This document shows positions 1 through 5,289 of a stretch of DNA of 12,616 nt, piece after piece. The DNA is taken from NCBI GenBank assembly GCA_021780545.1, contig JAJXYP010000048.1:1-12616 (forward strand). Reading direction: 5' to 3'. Both the position numbers and the translations under genes were made by a program. This DNA comes from a bacterium (GTDB taxonomy: Bacteria; Patescibacteriota; Minisyncoccia; UBA6257; 2-01-FULL-56-20). Below the pieces are notes generated by a model. That model saw nothing but the letters and a program-made list of their open reading frames with translations, was not told the origin of the DNA and made no database searches. Numbering within the stretch: position 1 is the stretch's first letter; every line of letters starts with the position of its first letter.

Positions 1-83
1 CGCTCGAGGAAAAGATGCGGTTTGCCATCCGCGAAGGCGGTAAGACCGTCGGCGCCGGCGTCGTAGCAAAGATCACGAAATAA
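1..83 (+). CDS. tuf: Elongation factor Tu, C-terminal end (partial)
   Basis: Only the last 26 codons are present, read in the frame that begins at position 3 and ends at TAA 81-83. The peptide ends in [15 protein letters not shown] followed by TK, the C-terminal strand of domain III of EF-Tu, which is highly conserved in bacteria. EF-Tu is the GTPase that brings aminoacyl-tRNA to the ribosomal A site. The stop codon is followed after 2 nt by the rpsJ start, so the two genes are almost certainly co-transcribed, the usual order of an str operon that continues into rpsJ. The 5' part lies outside the window. Confidence 0.93.
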   Translation, partial: LEEKMRFAIREGGKTVGAGVVAKITK

Positions 84-85
84 TT

Positions 86-409
86 ATGGCCAAGACCGAG
101 ACTCCCCAGAAGCTGCGCCTCCGCATCAAATCGTACGATCATAAGCTGATTGACAATTCCGCCCGCCAGATCATCGAGGCGGCCGAGCGGAACGATGCGG
201 TTGTGGTGGGGCCGATACCCCTTCCGACGGAAATAAAACGTTATACGGTGAATCGGTCGACGTTTATTGACAAGGATTCCCGTGAGCAGTTCGAGCTTCG
301 CGTCCATAAGCGCCTGGTGGAGATCGCGAACCCGAGCCAGAAGATCATCGAATCGCTTTCGAACCTGAATCTTCCGGCCGGCGTAGATATCGAAATCAAA
401 ATGGTCTGA
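86..409 (+). CDS. rpsJ: 30S ribosomal protein S10 (uS10)
   Basis: This 107-residue protein matches S10 along its whole length: an N-terminal strand (KLRIKSYDH style, here [14 protein letters not shown]), the VVGPIPLPT loop, the RYTVNRSTF strand and the [17 protein letters not shown] helix. S10 sits in the head of the small subunit next to S14 and S3 and in other bacteria also joins NusB in antitermination. The ATG lies 2 nt after the tuf stop; upstream sequence is A-rich with no Shine-Dalgarno site. It is separated from rplC by about 2.5 kb of unrelated genes and ends shortly before a strong terminator, so here S10 belongs to the tuf transcript rather than to the L3-L4 operon. Confidence 0.97.
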   Translation: MAKTETPQKLRLRIKSYDHKLIDNSARQIIEAAERNDAVVVGPIPLPTEIKRYTVNRSTFIDKDSREQFELRVHKRLVEIANPSQKIIESLSNLNLPAGVDIEIKMV

Positions 410-439
410 TTTATTCCATCGGGGCTATTCCCCGAATGG

Positions 440-475
440 TCGGAAAAAGCCGCCATACCAGGCGGCTTTTTCCGA
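440..475 (+). terminator. Intrinsic terminator after rpsJ
   Basis: A perfect 15-bp inverted repeat (440-454 with 461-475) encloses a 6-nt loop. The stem has a GC-rich top (GCCGCC/GGCGGC) and an A5/T5 block near its base, so the T run after the GC-rich part forms the U tract for plus-strand RNA, and the A run does the same in the opposite direction. It lies 30 nt after the rpsJ stop and ends the tuf-rpsJ transcript before the uppP promoter. Confidence 0.9.
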
Positions 476-512
476 CGGAGCGATTTTGAGGGAGTGGCGA
501 CGGATAATAACA

Positions 513-521
513 TGGTATAAT
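513..521 (+). promoter_or_regulatory. Extended -10 promoter of uppP, probably leaderless
   Basis: TGGTATAAT is a perfect extended -10 element (TGn plus TATAAT at 516-521). Only 7 nt separate it from the A of the uppP ATG at 529, so transcription should start at or one base before the start codon. No good -35 box is seen at the usual distance, which is common for extended -10 promoters, and no Shine-Dalgarno site could fit. The start position is inferred from spacing. Confidence 0.7.
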
Positions 522-528
522 CAGCTCA

Positions 529-1386
529 ATGCTTACCGTATCACAGGCGGTGATTCTCGGATTCCTGCAGGGGCTTACCGAGCTGTTTCCGATATCAAGT
601 TTGGGGCACAGTATTATTTTAACGGGATTGTTTGGTTGGAAAATAGACCGAAATGCGGCCGATGTGCTCGGTTTTTTGGTCGCTACGCATCTTGCCACGG
701 CGCTTACGCTCTTCTTCTTTTATTGGAACGATTGGTTGCTTATTATTAAAGGGATTTTCCGTTCGCTTTCCGTTCGGGAGATAGCGCCGGCCGATACCTA
801 TGCAAAATTAGGATGGCTTTTGGTTGTGGGGACGATTCCGGTGGGTTTGGCCGGCCTGATATTCGAGAAGCAGGCGAAACAATTTTTTACATTGCCGGTT
901 CAGGCGGCGTGGTTCTTGATATTGAACGGCGCTGTTCTCTTTGCGGCCGAGATGCTGCGGCGTCGAGCAAAAGGCTCTACGGAGACGCTTGAAGGGGCGG
1001 ACGGCAGATTGGCAAAACTTACCTGGGGGCAAAGCTTGAAAATCGGATCTTTGCAGATTCTCGCTTTGTTCCCGGGTATTTCGCGCACGGGAGCCGCAAT
1101 GACCGGCGGTATTTTAAACGATCTTTCCCACGAGGATGCCTTGCGGTTCTCTTTTTTACTTGCGACGCCGGTTATCGGCGCCGCGGCATTACTTGAGCTG
1201 CCCGGGATTTTCGCCCTCGGCGGCTCTGCGGTGATCAATGCCGCTGCCGGAGCCGCCGCCGCGGCGCTTACGGCGTATCTTTCCGTAAAATTTCTTATCC
1301 GATATTTCAAAACGCGGACGCTCATTCCCTTTGCCGCCTATTGCGCTCTCGCGGGGATTCTGGTTTTAGCTTTATTGCGGCGGTAG
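529..1386 (+). CDS. uppP: Undecaprenyl-diphosphatase (BacA/UppP family)
   Basis: The enzyme removes a phosphate from undecaprenyl pyrophosphate at the cell membrane, recycling the lipid carrier used for peptidoglycan and other envelope polymers; its overproduction gives bacitracin resistance in other bacteria. The 285-residue length fits the family. The first signature is at residues 14-27: Q14 and E18 of the (E/Q)xxxE motif, then PISSLGH with H27. The second is PGISR at 182-186 followed by T192, the PGxSRSxxT active-site motif. The chain is mostly hydrophobic helices. One deviation is GHSII after PISSL, where many homologues have SSxGHL. ATG 529 is chosen because it begins just before the first helix and suits the -10 box at 516-521. 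The last 15 nt overlap the 3' end of a minus-strand gene. It is a single-gene unit between rpsJ and that small gene. Confidence 0.95.
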   Translation: MLTVSQAVILGFLQGLTELFPISSLGHSIILTGLFGWKIDRNAADVLGFLVATHLATALTLFFFYWNDWLLIIKGIFRSLSVREIAPADTYAKLGWLLVVGTIPVGLAGLIFEKQAKQFFTLPVQAAWFLILNGAVLFAAEMLRRRAKGSTETLEGADGRLAKLTWGQSLKIGSLQILALFPGISRTGAAMTGGILNDLSHEDALRFSFLLATPVIGAAALLELPGIFALGGSAVINAAAGAAAAALTAYLSVKFLIRYFKTRTLIPFAAYCALAGILVLALLRR

Positions 1387-1611
1387 CTGAGTTTTCTTTT
1401 TTCCAGTTCGAAACCAAACCCAGATCAACACTCCGGCTCCCGCGATAAGCGCTCCAAGCCCATGTTTGAAGTGAGCCCGCGTTATTGAGGCGCTGTATCC
1501 CGGCAGATACGAAGGAAGTAGGTTGGCGGGGGTCATCCAATAATAAATCGCCAATGCGATGAACAGGACCCCTAGGATACCGAGGAGAATATTGGTTATT
1601 TTTTTATTCAT
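1372..1611 (-). CDS. Small two-helix membrane protein, function unknown
   Basis: A 79-residue protein starts at ATG 1611 (minus strand). It has a first hydrophobic helix at residues 6-25, a short middle segment containing PSYLPGY and HFKHG (about 33-51), a second helix at about 52-68, and a basic tail RTGKKK. The KK at the start and the basic end suggest that both termini face the cytoplasm. Proteins of this general shape (two helices joined by a YWxTP...LPSxLPG...HFKHG-type linker) seem familiar as hypothetical membrane proteins in Patescibacteria, but I cannot assign a function. An in-frame extension to 1704 exists, yet it would run across the probable -10 box at 1618-1623 and is rejected. 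The gene converges on uppP with a 15-nt antisense overlap at the 3' ends, and I see no terminator hairpin between them. Confidence 0.75.
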   Translation of the reverse strand: MNKKITNILLGILGVLFIALAIYYWMTPANLLPSYLPGYSASITRAHFKHGLGALIAGAGVLIWVWFRTGKKKTQLPPQ

Positions 1612-1617
1612 AATCGT

Positions 1618-1626
1618 ATTGTACCA
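1618..1626 (-). promoter_or_regulatory. Extended -10 promoter of the small membrane gene, probably leaderless
   Basis: Read on the minus strand this is TGGTACAAT, an extended -10 element with one mismatch from TATAAT. Exactly 6 nt (ACGATT) separate it from the ATG at 1611, which would place +1 on the A of the start codon. No -35 box and no Shine-Dalgarno site are visible. The layout closely copies that of uppP. Confidence 0.6.
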
Positions 1627-1715
1627 TACGGCAGGCGCCGGGAGTTTCTCTGTTTTATCCGTTCTCTGCCGCGCTGCGCCGTTGCGCTTGCTTGTTGAAC
1701 TCACTTACGGTGACA

Positions 1716-1745
1716 TTGACAGTTAGTTCTCATAATTACTATAAT
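1716..1745 (+). promoter_or_regulatory. Consensus sigma70 promoter of the exported-protein gene
   Basis: TTGACA (1716-1721) and TATAAT (1740-1745) are both perfect hexamers, with an 18-nt AT-rich spacer. Start of transcription is expected near 1752, leaving a leader of about 105 nt before the ATG at 1858. The TTGACA lies in a short direct repeat (TGACATTGACA, 1711-1721). This promoter diverges from the minus-strand promoter at 1618-1626. Confidence 0.8.
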
Positions 1746-1751
1746 ACGCCC

Positions 1752-1857
1752 AGTCCATTGGCACGATGGATGGCTGCAGACAGAAGATTCTGAAGAAAAA
1801 GTTCGGTATTTTCTGGCTGCGGCCATCAGAAGATGGGTATGCCAGCGGGAGGAATAG
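1752..1857 (+). promoter_or_regulatory. Structured 5' leader of the exported-protein gene
   Basis: Segments 1769-1779 and 1817-1827 can pair as an 11-bp stem with one G-U pair. Inside it, two small hairpins are possible (1781-1784 with 1789-1792; 1794-1799 with 1809-1814), giving a three-way junction. The right arm of the outer stem can instead form CCATC-AGAA-GATGG (1823-1836), which excludes the outer stem and ends 10 nt before the Shine-Dalgarno site. No known riboswitch class is recognised; the folding was read by eye only. Confidence 0.35.
1847..1852 (+). promoter_or_regulatory. Strong Shine-Dalgarno site, unlike the rest of the window
   Basis: GGGAGG lies 5 nt before the ATG at 1858. 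It is the only well-placed strong Shine-Dalgarno site I find in front of any gene here, which supports the 1858 start and sets this gene apart from the ribosomal genes. Confidence 0.75.
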
Positions 1858-2556
1858 ATGAAAAAAGTTTTTTTTCTGGCCGCAATGTTTACGGCCGCCG
1901 TCTCCGTATGTGCGGAGACCAACCAGAATAAAGGGGATACCGTCGGCAACGTTGTCCAATACGACGACGGAACGCTGGGTGTTGCGTCCCGCCGCGTTGT
2001 GAAGACGCTTCCCGTTTTTGTTTCGCCGATGGCCCGGAAATACGACGGCGTCTGGCAGCAAGTCGTTGCCGACCGGAGTAAAGCAATTCCGGTGGAGACG
2101 CATAAAGCGACCCAGCCGCATCATTTCCAGCTTATCACGGAAACGATCGCGGACTGGGAGGTCGCATACGATCCGGATGCCCCCGTCGTTGAGGTGATTC
2201 CCGTCAACAAGGTCATAAAGACCGAGACGGGTCTCAATCCATTTTTCCCCCTGGGCGGAACAGTCATCATTTTGATAGTAGTGGCGATGATTATGAGGCA
2301 AAGAAGGCCTGAACGCGCCGTCCTCGATTATTGGGTCGCTATCGCCGCCGCCTTCACCGCCGCCGCCGCCTTCTTCGCCTTCTTCGCCTTCACCGACGCC
2401 CCGCCGCTTGTGATGGTCGCCGTCATCGCCGGCGGCACGATCGCCGTCCCCCTCGCCGTCCCCATCGTCGATAGAAGCACAAGGCTATTCTATCGCCTTG
2501 CTGTTGGAGCCTGCTCGTGTATGTTGATAGCAGGCGCCATCATGTATTTCACATGA
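1858..2556 (+). CDS. Unrecognised exported protein with C-terminal membrane helices
   Basis: The 232-residue protein begins with a clear signal peptide (MKKVFFLAAMFTAAVSVCA, likely cleaved after A19). A polar region at about 20-125 follows, with no motif I recognise, then four likely membrane helices at about 129-147, 157-178, 183-204 and 211-231, with a basic RQRRPER loop at 148-154 after the first. The expected product has an outside-facing N-terminal domain anchored by a four-helix bundle. The second half is strongly biased to Ala, Phe and Val, and GCC codons dominate there, unlike the neighbours. The start is fixed by the GGGAGG site and the signal peptide. It has its own promoter and terminator, so it is a single-gene unit. 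I cannot name a family; the reading frame is well supported, the function is not. Confidence 0.8.
   Translation: MKKVFFLAAMFTAAVSVCAETNQNKGDTVGNVVQYDDGTLGVASRRVVKTLPVFVSPMARKYDGVWQQVVADRSKAIPVETHKATQPHHFQLITETIADWEVAYDPDAPVVEVIPVNKVIKTETGLNPFFPLGGTVIILIVVAMIMRQRRPERAVLDYWVAIAAAFTAAAAFFAFFAFTDAPPLVMVAVIAGGTIAVPLAVPIVDRSTRLFYRLAVGACSCMLIAGAIMYFT
2368..2391 (+). repeat. Tandem 9-bp repeat inside the exported-protein gene
   Basis: GCCTTCTTC occurs twice in a row (2368-2376, 2377-2385), followed by GCCTTC, encoding AFFAFFAF at residues 171-178. It lies in a wider GCC/TTC low-complexity run at about 2343-2400 that encodes the second membrane helix. Confidence 0.8.
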
Positions 2557-2578
2557 GGGAAGGTTTCATCTGTTTTTT

Positions 2579-2607
2579 GCCCGCGCTTCTCCAGCGCGGG
2601 CTTCTTT
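2579..2607 (+). terminator. Intrinsic terminator after the exported-protein gene
   Basis: GCCCGCGC (2579-2586) and GCGCGGGC (2594-2601) form a perfect 8-bp GC-only stem with a 7-nt loop, followed by TTCTTT. It lies 22 nt after the stop codon and insulates the rplC operon from upstream transcription. Confidence 0.88.
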
Positions 2608-2698
2608 ATACATACGCGCATCATGCGAGCCGGGTGTTTTCTGTTAAGAGTCATCGTTGCGTTCGACTTAAAAGCGGGGTAGTCCCCCCTAAGTACAT
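2608..2698 (+). other. Non-coding stretch upstream of the rplC promoter
   Basis: No gene is seen. It holds only weak symmetry: GGGG-TAGT-CCCC (2676-2687), and TTAAG/CTTAA (2644-2648 with 2667-2671) just ahead of the -35 box. These are too small to call. No tRNA fold is found. With the terminator before it and the promoter and leader after it, the gap between coding genes here is about 330 nt. Confidence 0.5.
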
Positions 2699-2726
2699 TT
2701 GACACCTGGCCAGGTTTTGCTATACT
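2699..2726 (+). promoter_or_regulatory. Main sigma70 promoter of the rplC-secY operon
   Basis: TTGACA (2699-2704) is perfect, the spacer is 16 nt, and the -10 box is TATACT (2721-2726) preceded by TGC, so it also counts as an extended -10. Start of transcription is expected around 2732-2734, giving a leader of about 156 nt. This is the strongest promoter in the window, as expected for a ribosomal protein operon. Confidence 0.85.
2704..2715. promoter_or_regulatory. 12-bp palindrome within the promoter spacer (possible operator)
   Basis: ACCTGGCCAGGT is a perfect palindrome starting on the last base of the -35 box and filling most of the spacer. A protein bound here would block RNA polymerase. 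Whether anything binds is unknown; chance cannot be excluded for a 12-bp site. Confidence 0.35.
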
Positions 2727-2732
2727 GTCTCA

Positions 2733-2889
2733 CAAGGTTTCCTCGGAAGTTTTTATGTCCACATTTATTCGCTTGGAGAGACGATCTCGTTTTCTTTAGG
2801 TGGCAACCCCGGGTTCGGGCGTTGTTGAATGGAGCGTGGCAGAAACTTCCGGCGAACACCGGATTTTTTATTGTTTTATGACCACTATC
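2733..2889 (+). promoter_or_regulatory. Leader RNA of the rplC operon with antiterminator/terminator switch
   Basis: Bases 2743-2754 can pair without a break with 2841-2852 (12 pairs, two of them G-U). This uses up the whole left arm (2848-2852) of a terminator-like hairpin at 2848-2869, so only one can form at a time. Between the two antiterminator arms lies a hairpin at 2804-2824 (CAAC/GTTG and CCCG/CGGG, GGTT loop, one bulged C) and a small one at 2778-2788. The arrangement resembles transcription attenuation. In E. coli the S10 operon leader is controlled by L4, the product of the second gene here, so r-protein feedback is a reasonable guess, not shown. Confidence 0.55.
2848..2869 (+). 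terminator. Putative attenuator terminator just before rplC
   Basis: TCCGG (2848-2852) and CCGGA (2859-2863) form a 5-bp stem with a 6-nt loop, followed directly by six T (2864-2869) and then ATTGTTTT. It lies upstream of a strongly expressed gene, so it can only be a conditional terminator. The short stem makes it weaker than the other two terminators in the window. Confidence 0.5.
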
Positions 2890-3498
2890 ATGTCATTTGC
2901 TTTAGGGAAAAAGATGGCCATGACTCAGGTCTGGCGTGAAGAAGAACGGAAAACGAGCGCGAAAGGCGGGAAAGTTGTCGTTCAGAAGTTTCCGAAAGTC
3001 GCGCCGGTGACCCCGATCCGTATCGAACCGAACGCCGTGTCCCTTGTTCGCACGAAAGAGCGCGACGGTTATGAAGCGGTGCAGGTTTCGATGGGGACGG
3101 CGAAGTGCGAGTTCCGCTCTCGCCCGAAACACCCGATTAACCTTGCCGAGGTCAAGTCAGGGGACCTGATTACAGCAGCTGCATTCAAGGAAGGCGATCG
3201 CGTGACCGTTTCGGGCGTCATGAAGGGCAGGGGGTTCGCGGGCGTCGTGAAACGTCATAATTTCGCCGGCGGACCGAAGACTCACGGCCAGAAAAACCGT
3301 TTTCGCGCGCCGGGCTCGATCGGCTCTACCGCGTTTCAGCGTGTCGTAAAGGGACGCCGCATGGCTGGCCACATGGGCGTAACGCGGGTTACCGTCAAGA
3401 ATCTCTTGGTTGCCGGCGTCGACCCGAAGCGCCAGATCATTTTTCTCCGCGGCGCGGTGCCGGGCGCTACGGGGAGCGTTGTCGAATTACGGAAATAA
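2890..3498 (+). CDS. rplC: 50S ribosomal protein L3 (uL3)
   Basis: From ATG 2890 the product has 202 residues and opens with the family start ALGKKMAMTQVW. Further hallmarks are KGRGFAGVVKRHNF (112-125), the GPKTHG segment, RAPGSIG (139-145), GRRMAGHMG (155-163) and GAVPGATGS near the end. L3 folds a globular domain on the 50S surface and sends a long loop towards the peptidyl transferase centre; it is an early assembly protein. At S146 the glutamine methylated by PrmB in E. coli is replaced, and the loop after it is one residue shorter. ATG 2878 is a possible alternative (four more residues). GTG 2800 is unlikely because the reading would cross the leader hairpin. First gene of the main operon. 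Confidence 0.93.
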   Translation: MSFALGKKMAMTQVWREEERKTSAKGGKVVVQKFPKVAPVTPIRIEPNAVSLVRTKERDGYEAVQVSMGTAKCEFRSRPKHPINLAEVKSGDLITAAAFKEGDRVTVSGVMKGRGFAGVVKRHNFAGGPKTHGQKNRFRAPGSIGSTAFQRVVKGRRMAGHMGVTRVTVKNLLVAGVDPKRQIIFLRGAVPGATGSVVELRK

Positions 3499-3504
3499 AA
3501 TACC

Positions 3505-4149
3505 ATGCAAGCCGACGTTTACAGTTTGGAGAATAAGAAAGTGGGCACGGTTGAACTGCCGGAGCCGATTTTCGGGGTCCGCTGGAATGCGGCGCTCGTG
3601 AAGCAGGTGGTTGATGCGCAGCTCGCGAATCGCCGGAAGCCCTGGGCCCATGTTCGCGACCGCAGCGAAGTCCGCGGCGGCGGTCGGAAGCCGTGGCGGC
3701 AGAAGGGAACGGGCCGAGCGCGGCACGGATCGACGAGATCGCCGATTTGGGTTGGCGGCGGCAAAGCGCACGGTCCCCGCAACGATAAAGATTATTCGCA
3801 GAAGGTGAACCGCAAGATGAAGCGGGCGGCGCTTTTCGCCCTGCTTTCCCGGAAAGCGAAGACCGGCGAAATAAAAGTGATTGATACCCTCGCGCTTGAA
3901 ACCGGGAAGACGAAAGCACTCTCCCTTTCGCTGCGCGGGCTCCTCGGTATGGATAAGCGCGCGAAGCGGTTCGACGTGCTTCTCGTCGCGCGGGCGGACG
4001 GCAAGAATTTGTTCCGCGCGTCGTCGAATCTGCCGAAAGCCAAGGCGCTCGATGCGACGTCGCTCAATGTCTACGACATCCTGAATCACAAACATCTTTT
4101 TCTTGATAAAGCGTCGGTGGCGGTGATCGCCGATCATTATCAGGAATAA
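3505..4149 (+). CDS. rplD: 50S ribosomal protein L4 (uL4)
   Basis: This 214-residue protein carries the L4 hallmark loop at about residues 56-90: EVRGGGRKPWRQKGTGRARHG then TRSPIWVGGGKAHGP, the extension that lines the nascent peptide exit tunnel. The C-terminal half (LLVAR, LDATSLNVYDIL) matches the globular domain. In E. coli L4 also represses its own operon at the leader, which matters because a possible attenuator lies upstream of rplC. The ATG is 6 nt after the rplC stop, in the context TACCATG, with no Shine-Dalgarno site. Confidence 0.96.
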   Translation: MQADVYSLENKKVGTVELPEPIFGVRWNAALVKQVVDAQLANRRKPWAHVRDRSEVRGGGRKPWRQKGTGRARHGSTRSPIWVGGGKAHGPRNDKDYSQKVNRKMKRAALFALLSRKAKTGEIKVIDTLALETGKTKALSLSLRGLLGMDKRAKRFDVLLVARADGKNLFRASSNLPKAKALDATSLNVYDILNHKHLFLDKASVAVIADHYQE

Positions 4150-4153
4150 AACC

Positions 4154-4432
4154 ATGGCCTCTCCTTTTCTTATTAAAAAACCCTGGGTTACGGAAAAATC
4201 GACCGCCGGAGCGGAGCGCGGGAAATACGTGTTTATCGTGAATGGCCGCGCGACCAAGCCGGAAATCCGAAAGGCAGTCAAGGAAATCTATAACGTGGAG
4301 GTCGTATCCGTAAATGTCGTGAATCGTCCGCCGAAACGGAAGCGGTTTGGCGCCGGCCTGAAAGGATCGCAGGAAGGATACCGGAAAGCGGTCGTGACGC
4401 TGAAAGACGGACAAAAAATAGACCTGCAATAA
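4154..4432 (+). CDS. rplW: 50S ribosomal protein L23 (uL23)
   Basis: A 92-residue L23: the start region FLIKKPWVTEKS matches the usual I-x-x-P-x-x-T-E-K motif, followed by KYVFIVNGRATKPEIRKAVKEIYNVEVVSVN, the core fold. L23 lies at the tunnel exit and in other bacteria is the docking site for trigger factor and SRP. The gene follows rplD after 4 nt. An AGGA at 4142-4145 is the nearest thing to a Shine-Dalgarno match in the operon, but it belongs to the last codons and stop of rplD and is short. Confidence 0.96.
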   Translation: MASPFLIKKPWVTEKSTAGAERGKYVFIVNGRATKPEIRKAVKEIYNVEVVSVNVVNRPPKRKRFGAGLKGSQEGYRKAVVTLKDGQKIDLQ

Positions 4433-4446
4433 GCAACCGTACTGCC

Positions 4447-5271
4447 ATGAAATCCTACCGCCCCACATCGCCTTCGCGTCGCAGCATGACCACGCCGGAC
4501 TACAGCGGCCTTTCGAAGGTGCGTCCCCACCGCGGACTTACGGTGCGGCTGAAGGCTCATGCCGGGCGTAATTCGCAGGGGCGCATCACGATGCGTCATC
4601 AGGGCGCGGGCAACAAGAAGCTGTATCGGATCATCGATTTCAAACAGAATCGCCTCAACACAAAAGCGACGGTGGAGACCGTGGAATACGATCCGTACCG
4701 CACCGCGTTCATCGCGCTCGTAAAGAATGCTGCGGATGGCGTGCGTTCGTATATCCTTGCGCCGCAGGGGATGAAGCCCGGCATGGAAATCACAGTTGCC
4801 GATGCGGCGCCGCTCAAGACCGGCAACCGCCTTCGCCTCCGGAATATCCCGGTCGGCTATCAGGTGCACAATATTGAAATGACGCCGGGACGGGGCGGAC
4901 AGATGGCCCGCTCCGCCGGTTCTTATGCGGAAATCCTGGCGAACGCCGACGGGTATACCGACGTGAAGCTTTCATCCGGAGAGGTTCGGCGCGTGCTGTG
5001 GGACGGCCTCGCTTCGATCGGTCAGGTATCGAACGCCGAATGGAGCCTGGTTTCGATCGGCAAAGCCGGCCGGTCGCGATGGCTCGGCGTCCGTCCGACG
5101 GTTCGCGGCAAAGCGATGAATCCGGTTGATCACCCGTATGGCGGCGGCGAAGGCAGTCAGCCGCGCGGCACCCGGAAACCGAAGGATATCTGGGGCAACA
5201 TCACGGGCGGCCACAAGACCCGCAATCGCAAGAAAAAGTCGTCGCAGCTCATCATTAAACGGCGAAAATAA
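4447..5271 (+). CDS. rplB: 50S ribosomal protein L2 (uL2)
   Basis: The 274-residue length is typical. The N-terminus (MKSYRPTSPSRR), the GRNSQGRITMRHQGAGNKKLYR segment, the SH3-like core and the C-terminal NPVDHPYGGGEG motif (225-236) all fit. L2 binds 23S rRNA, helps subunit association and is placed near the peptidyl transferase centre. H229, equivalent to the functionally important His229 of E. coli, is kept, but the second His of the usual DHPHGGGEG is Tyr (Y231). The basic tail KTRNRKKKSSQLIIKRRK is normal. The start context is GCCATG. Confidence 0.97.
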   Translation: MKSYRPTSPSRRSMTTPDYSGLSKVRPHRGLTVRLKAHAGRNSQGRITMRHQGAGNKKLYRIIDFKQNRLNTKATVETVEYDPYRTAFIALVKNAADGVRSYILAPQGMKPGMEITVADAAPLKTGNRLRLRNIPVGYQVHNIEMTPGRGGQMARSAGSYAEILANADGYTDVKLSSGEVRRVLWDGLASIGQVSNAEWSLVSIGKAGRSRWLGVRPTVRGKAMNPVDHPYGGGEGSQPRGTRKPKDIWGNITGGHKTRNRKKKSSQLIIKRRK

Positions 5272-5289
5272 TTTCGTTACATCATCACC

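Noticed and set aside
1612..1704. 31-residue N-terminal extension of the small minus-strand membrane gene
   Set aside because: It would run over the likely -10 box at 1618-1623, has no hydrophobic or family character, and MNKK at 1611 is a natural start.
2676..2687. GGGG-TAGT-CCCC hairpin upstream of the rplC promoter
   Set aside because: Only 4 bp, no T-tract, and it lies outside the predicted transcript.
2800..2889. GTG start at 2800 giving L3 a 30-residue N-terminal extension
   Set aside because: The extra residues do not resemble L3, and the stretch covers the leader hairpins and the T-tract at 2848-2869; ATG 2890 gives the normal family start.
3487..4281. Long minus-strand open frames across rplD, rpsC and rplO-secY
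   Set aside because: They lie opposite strongly supported ribosomal genes, resemble no protein family I know, and reflect codon bias in GC-rich genes.
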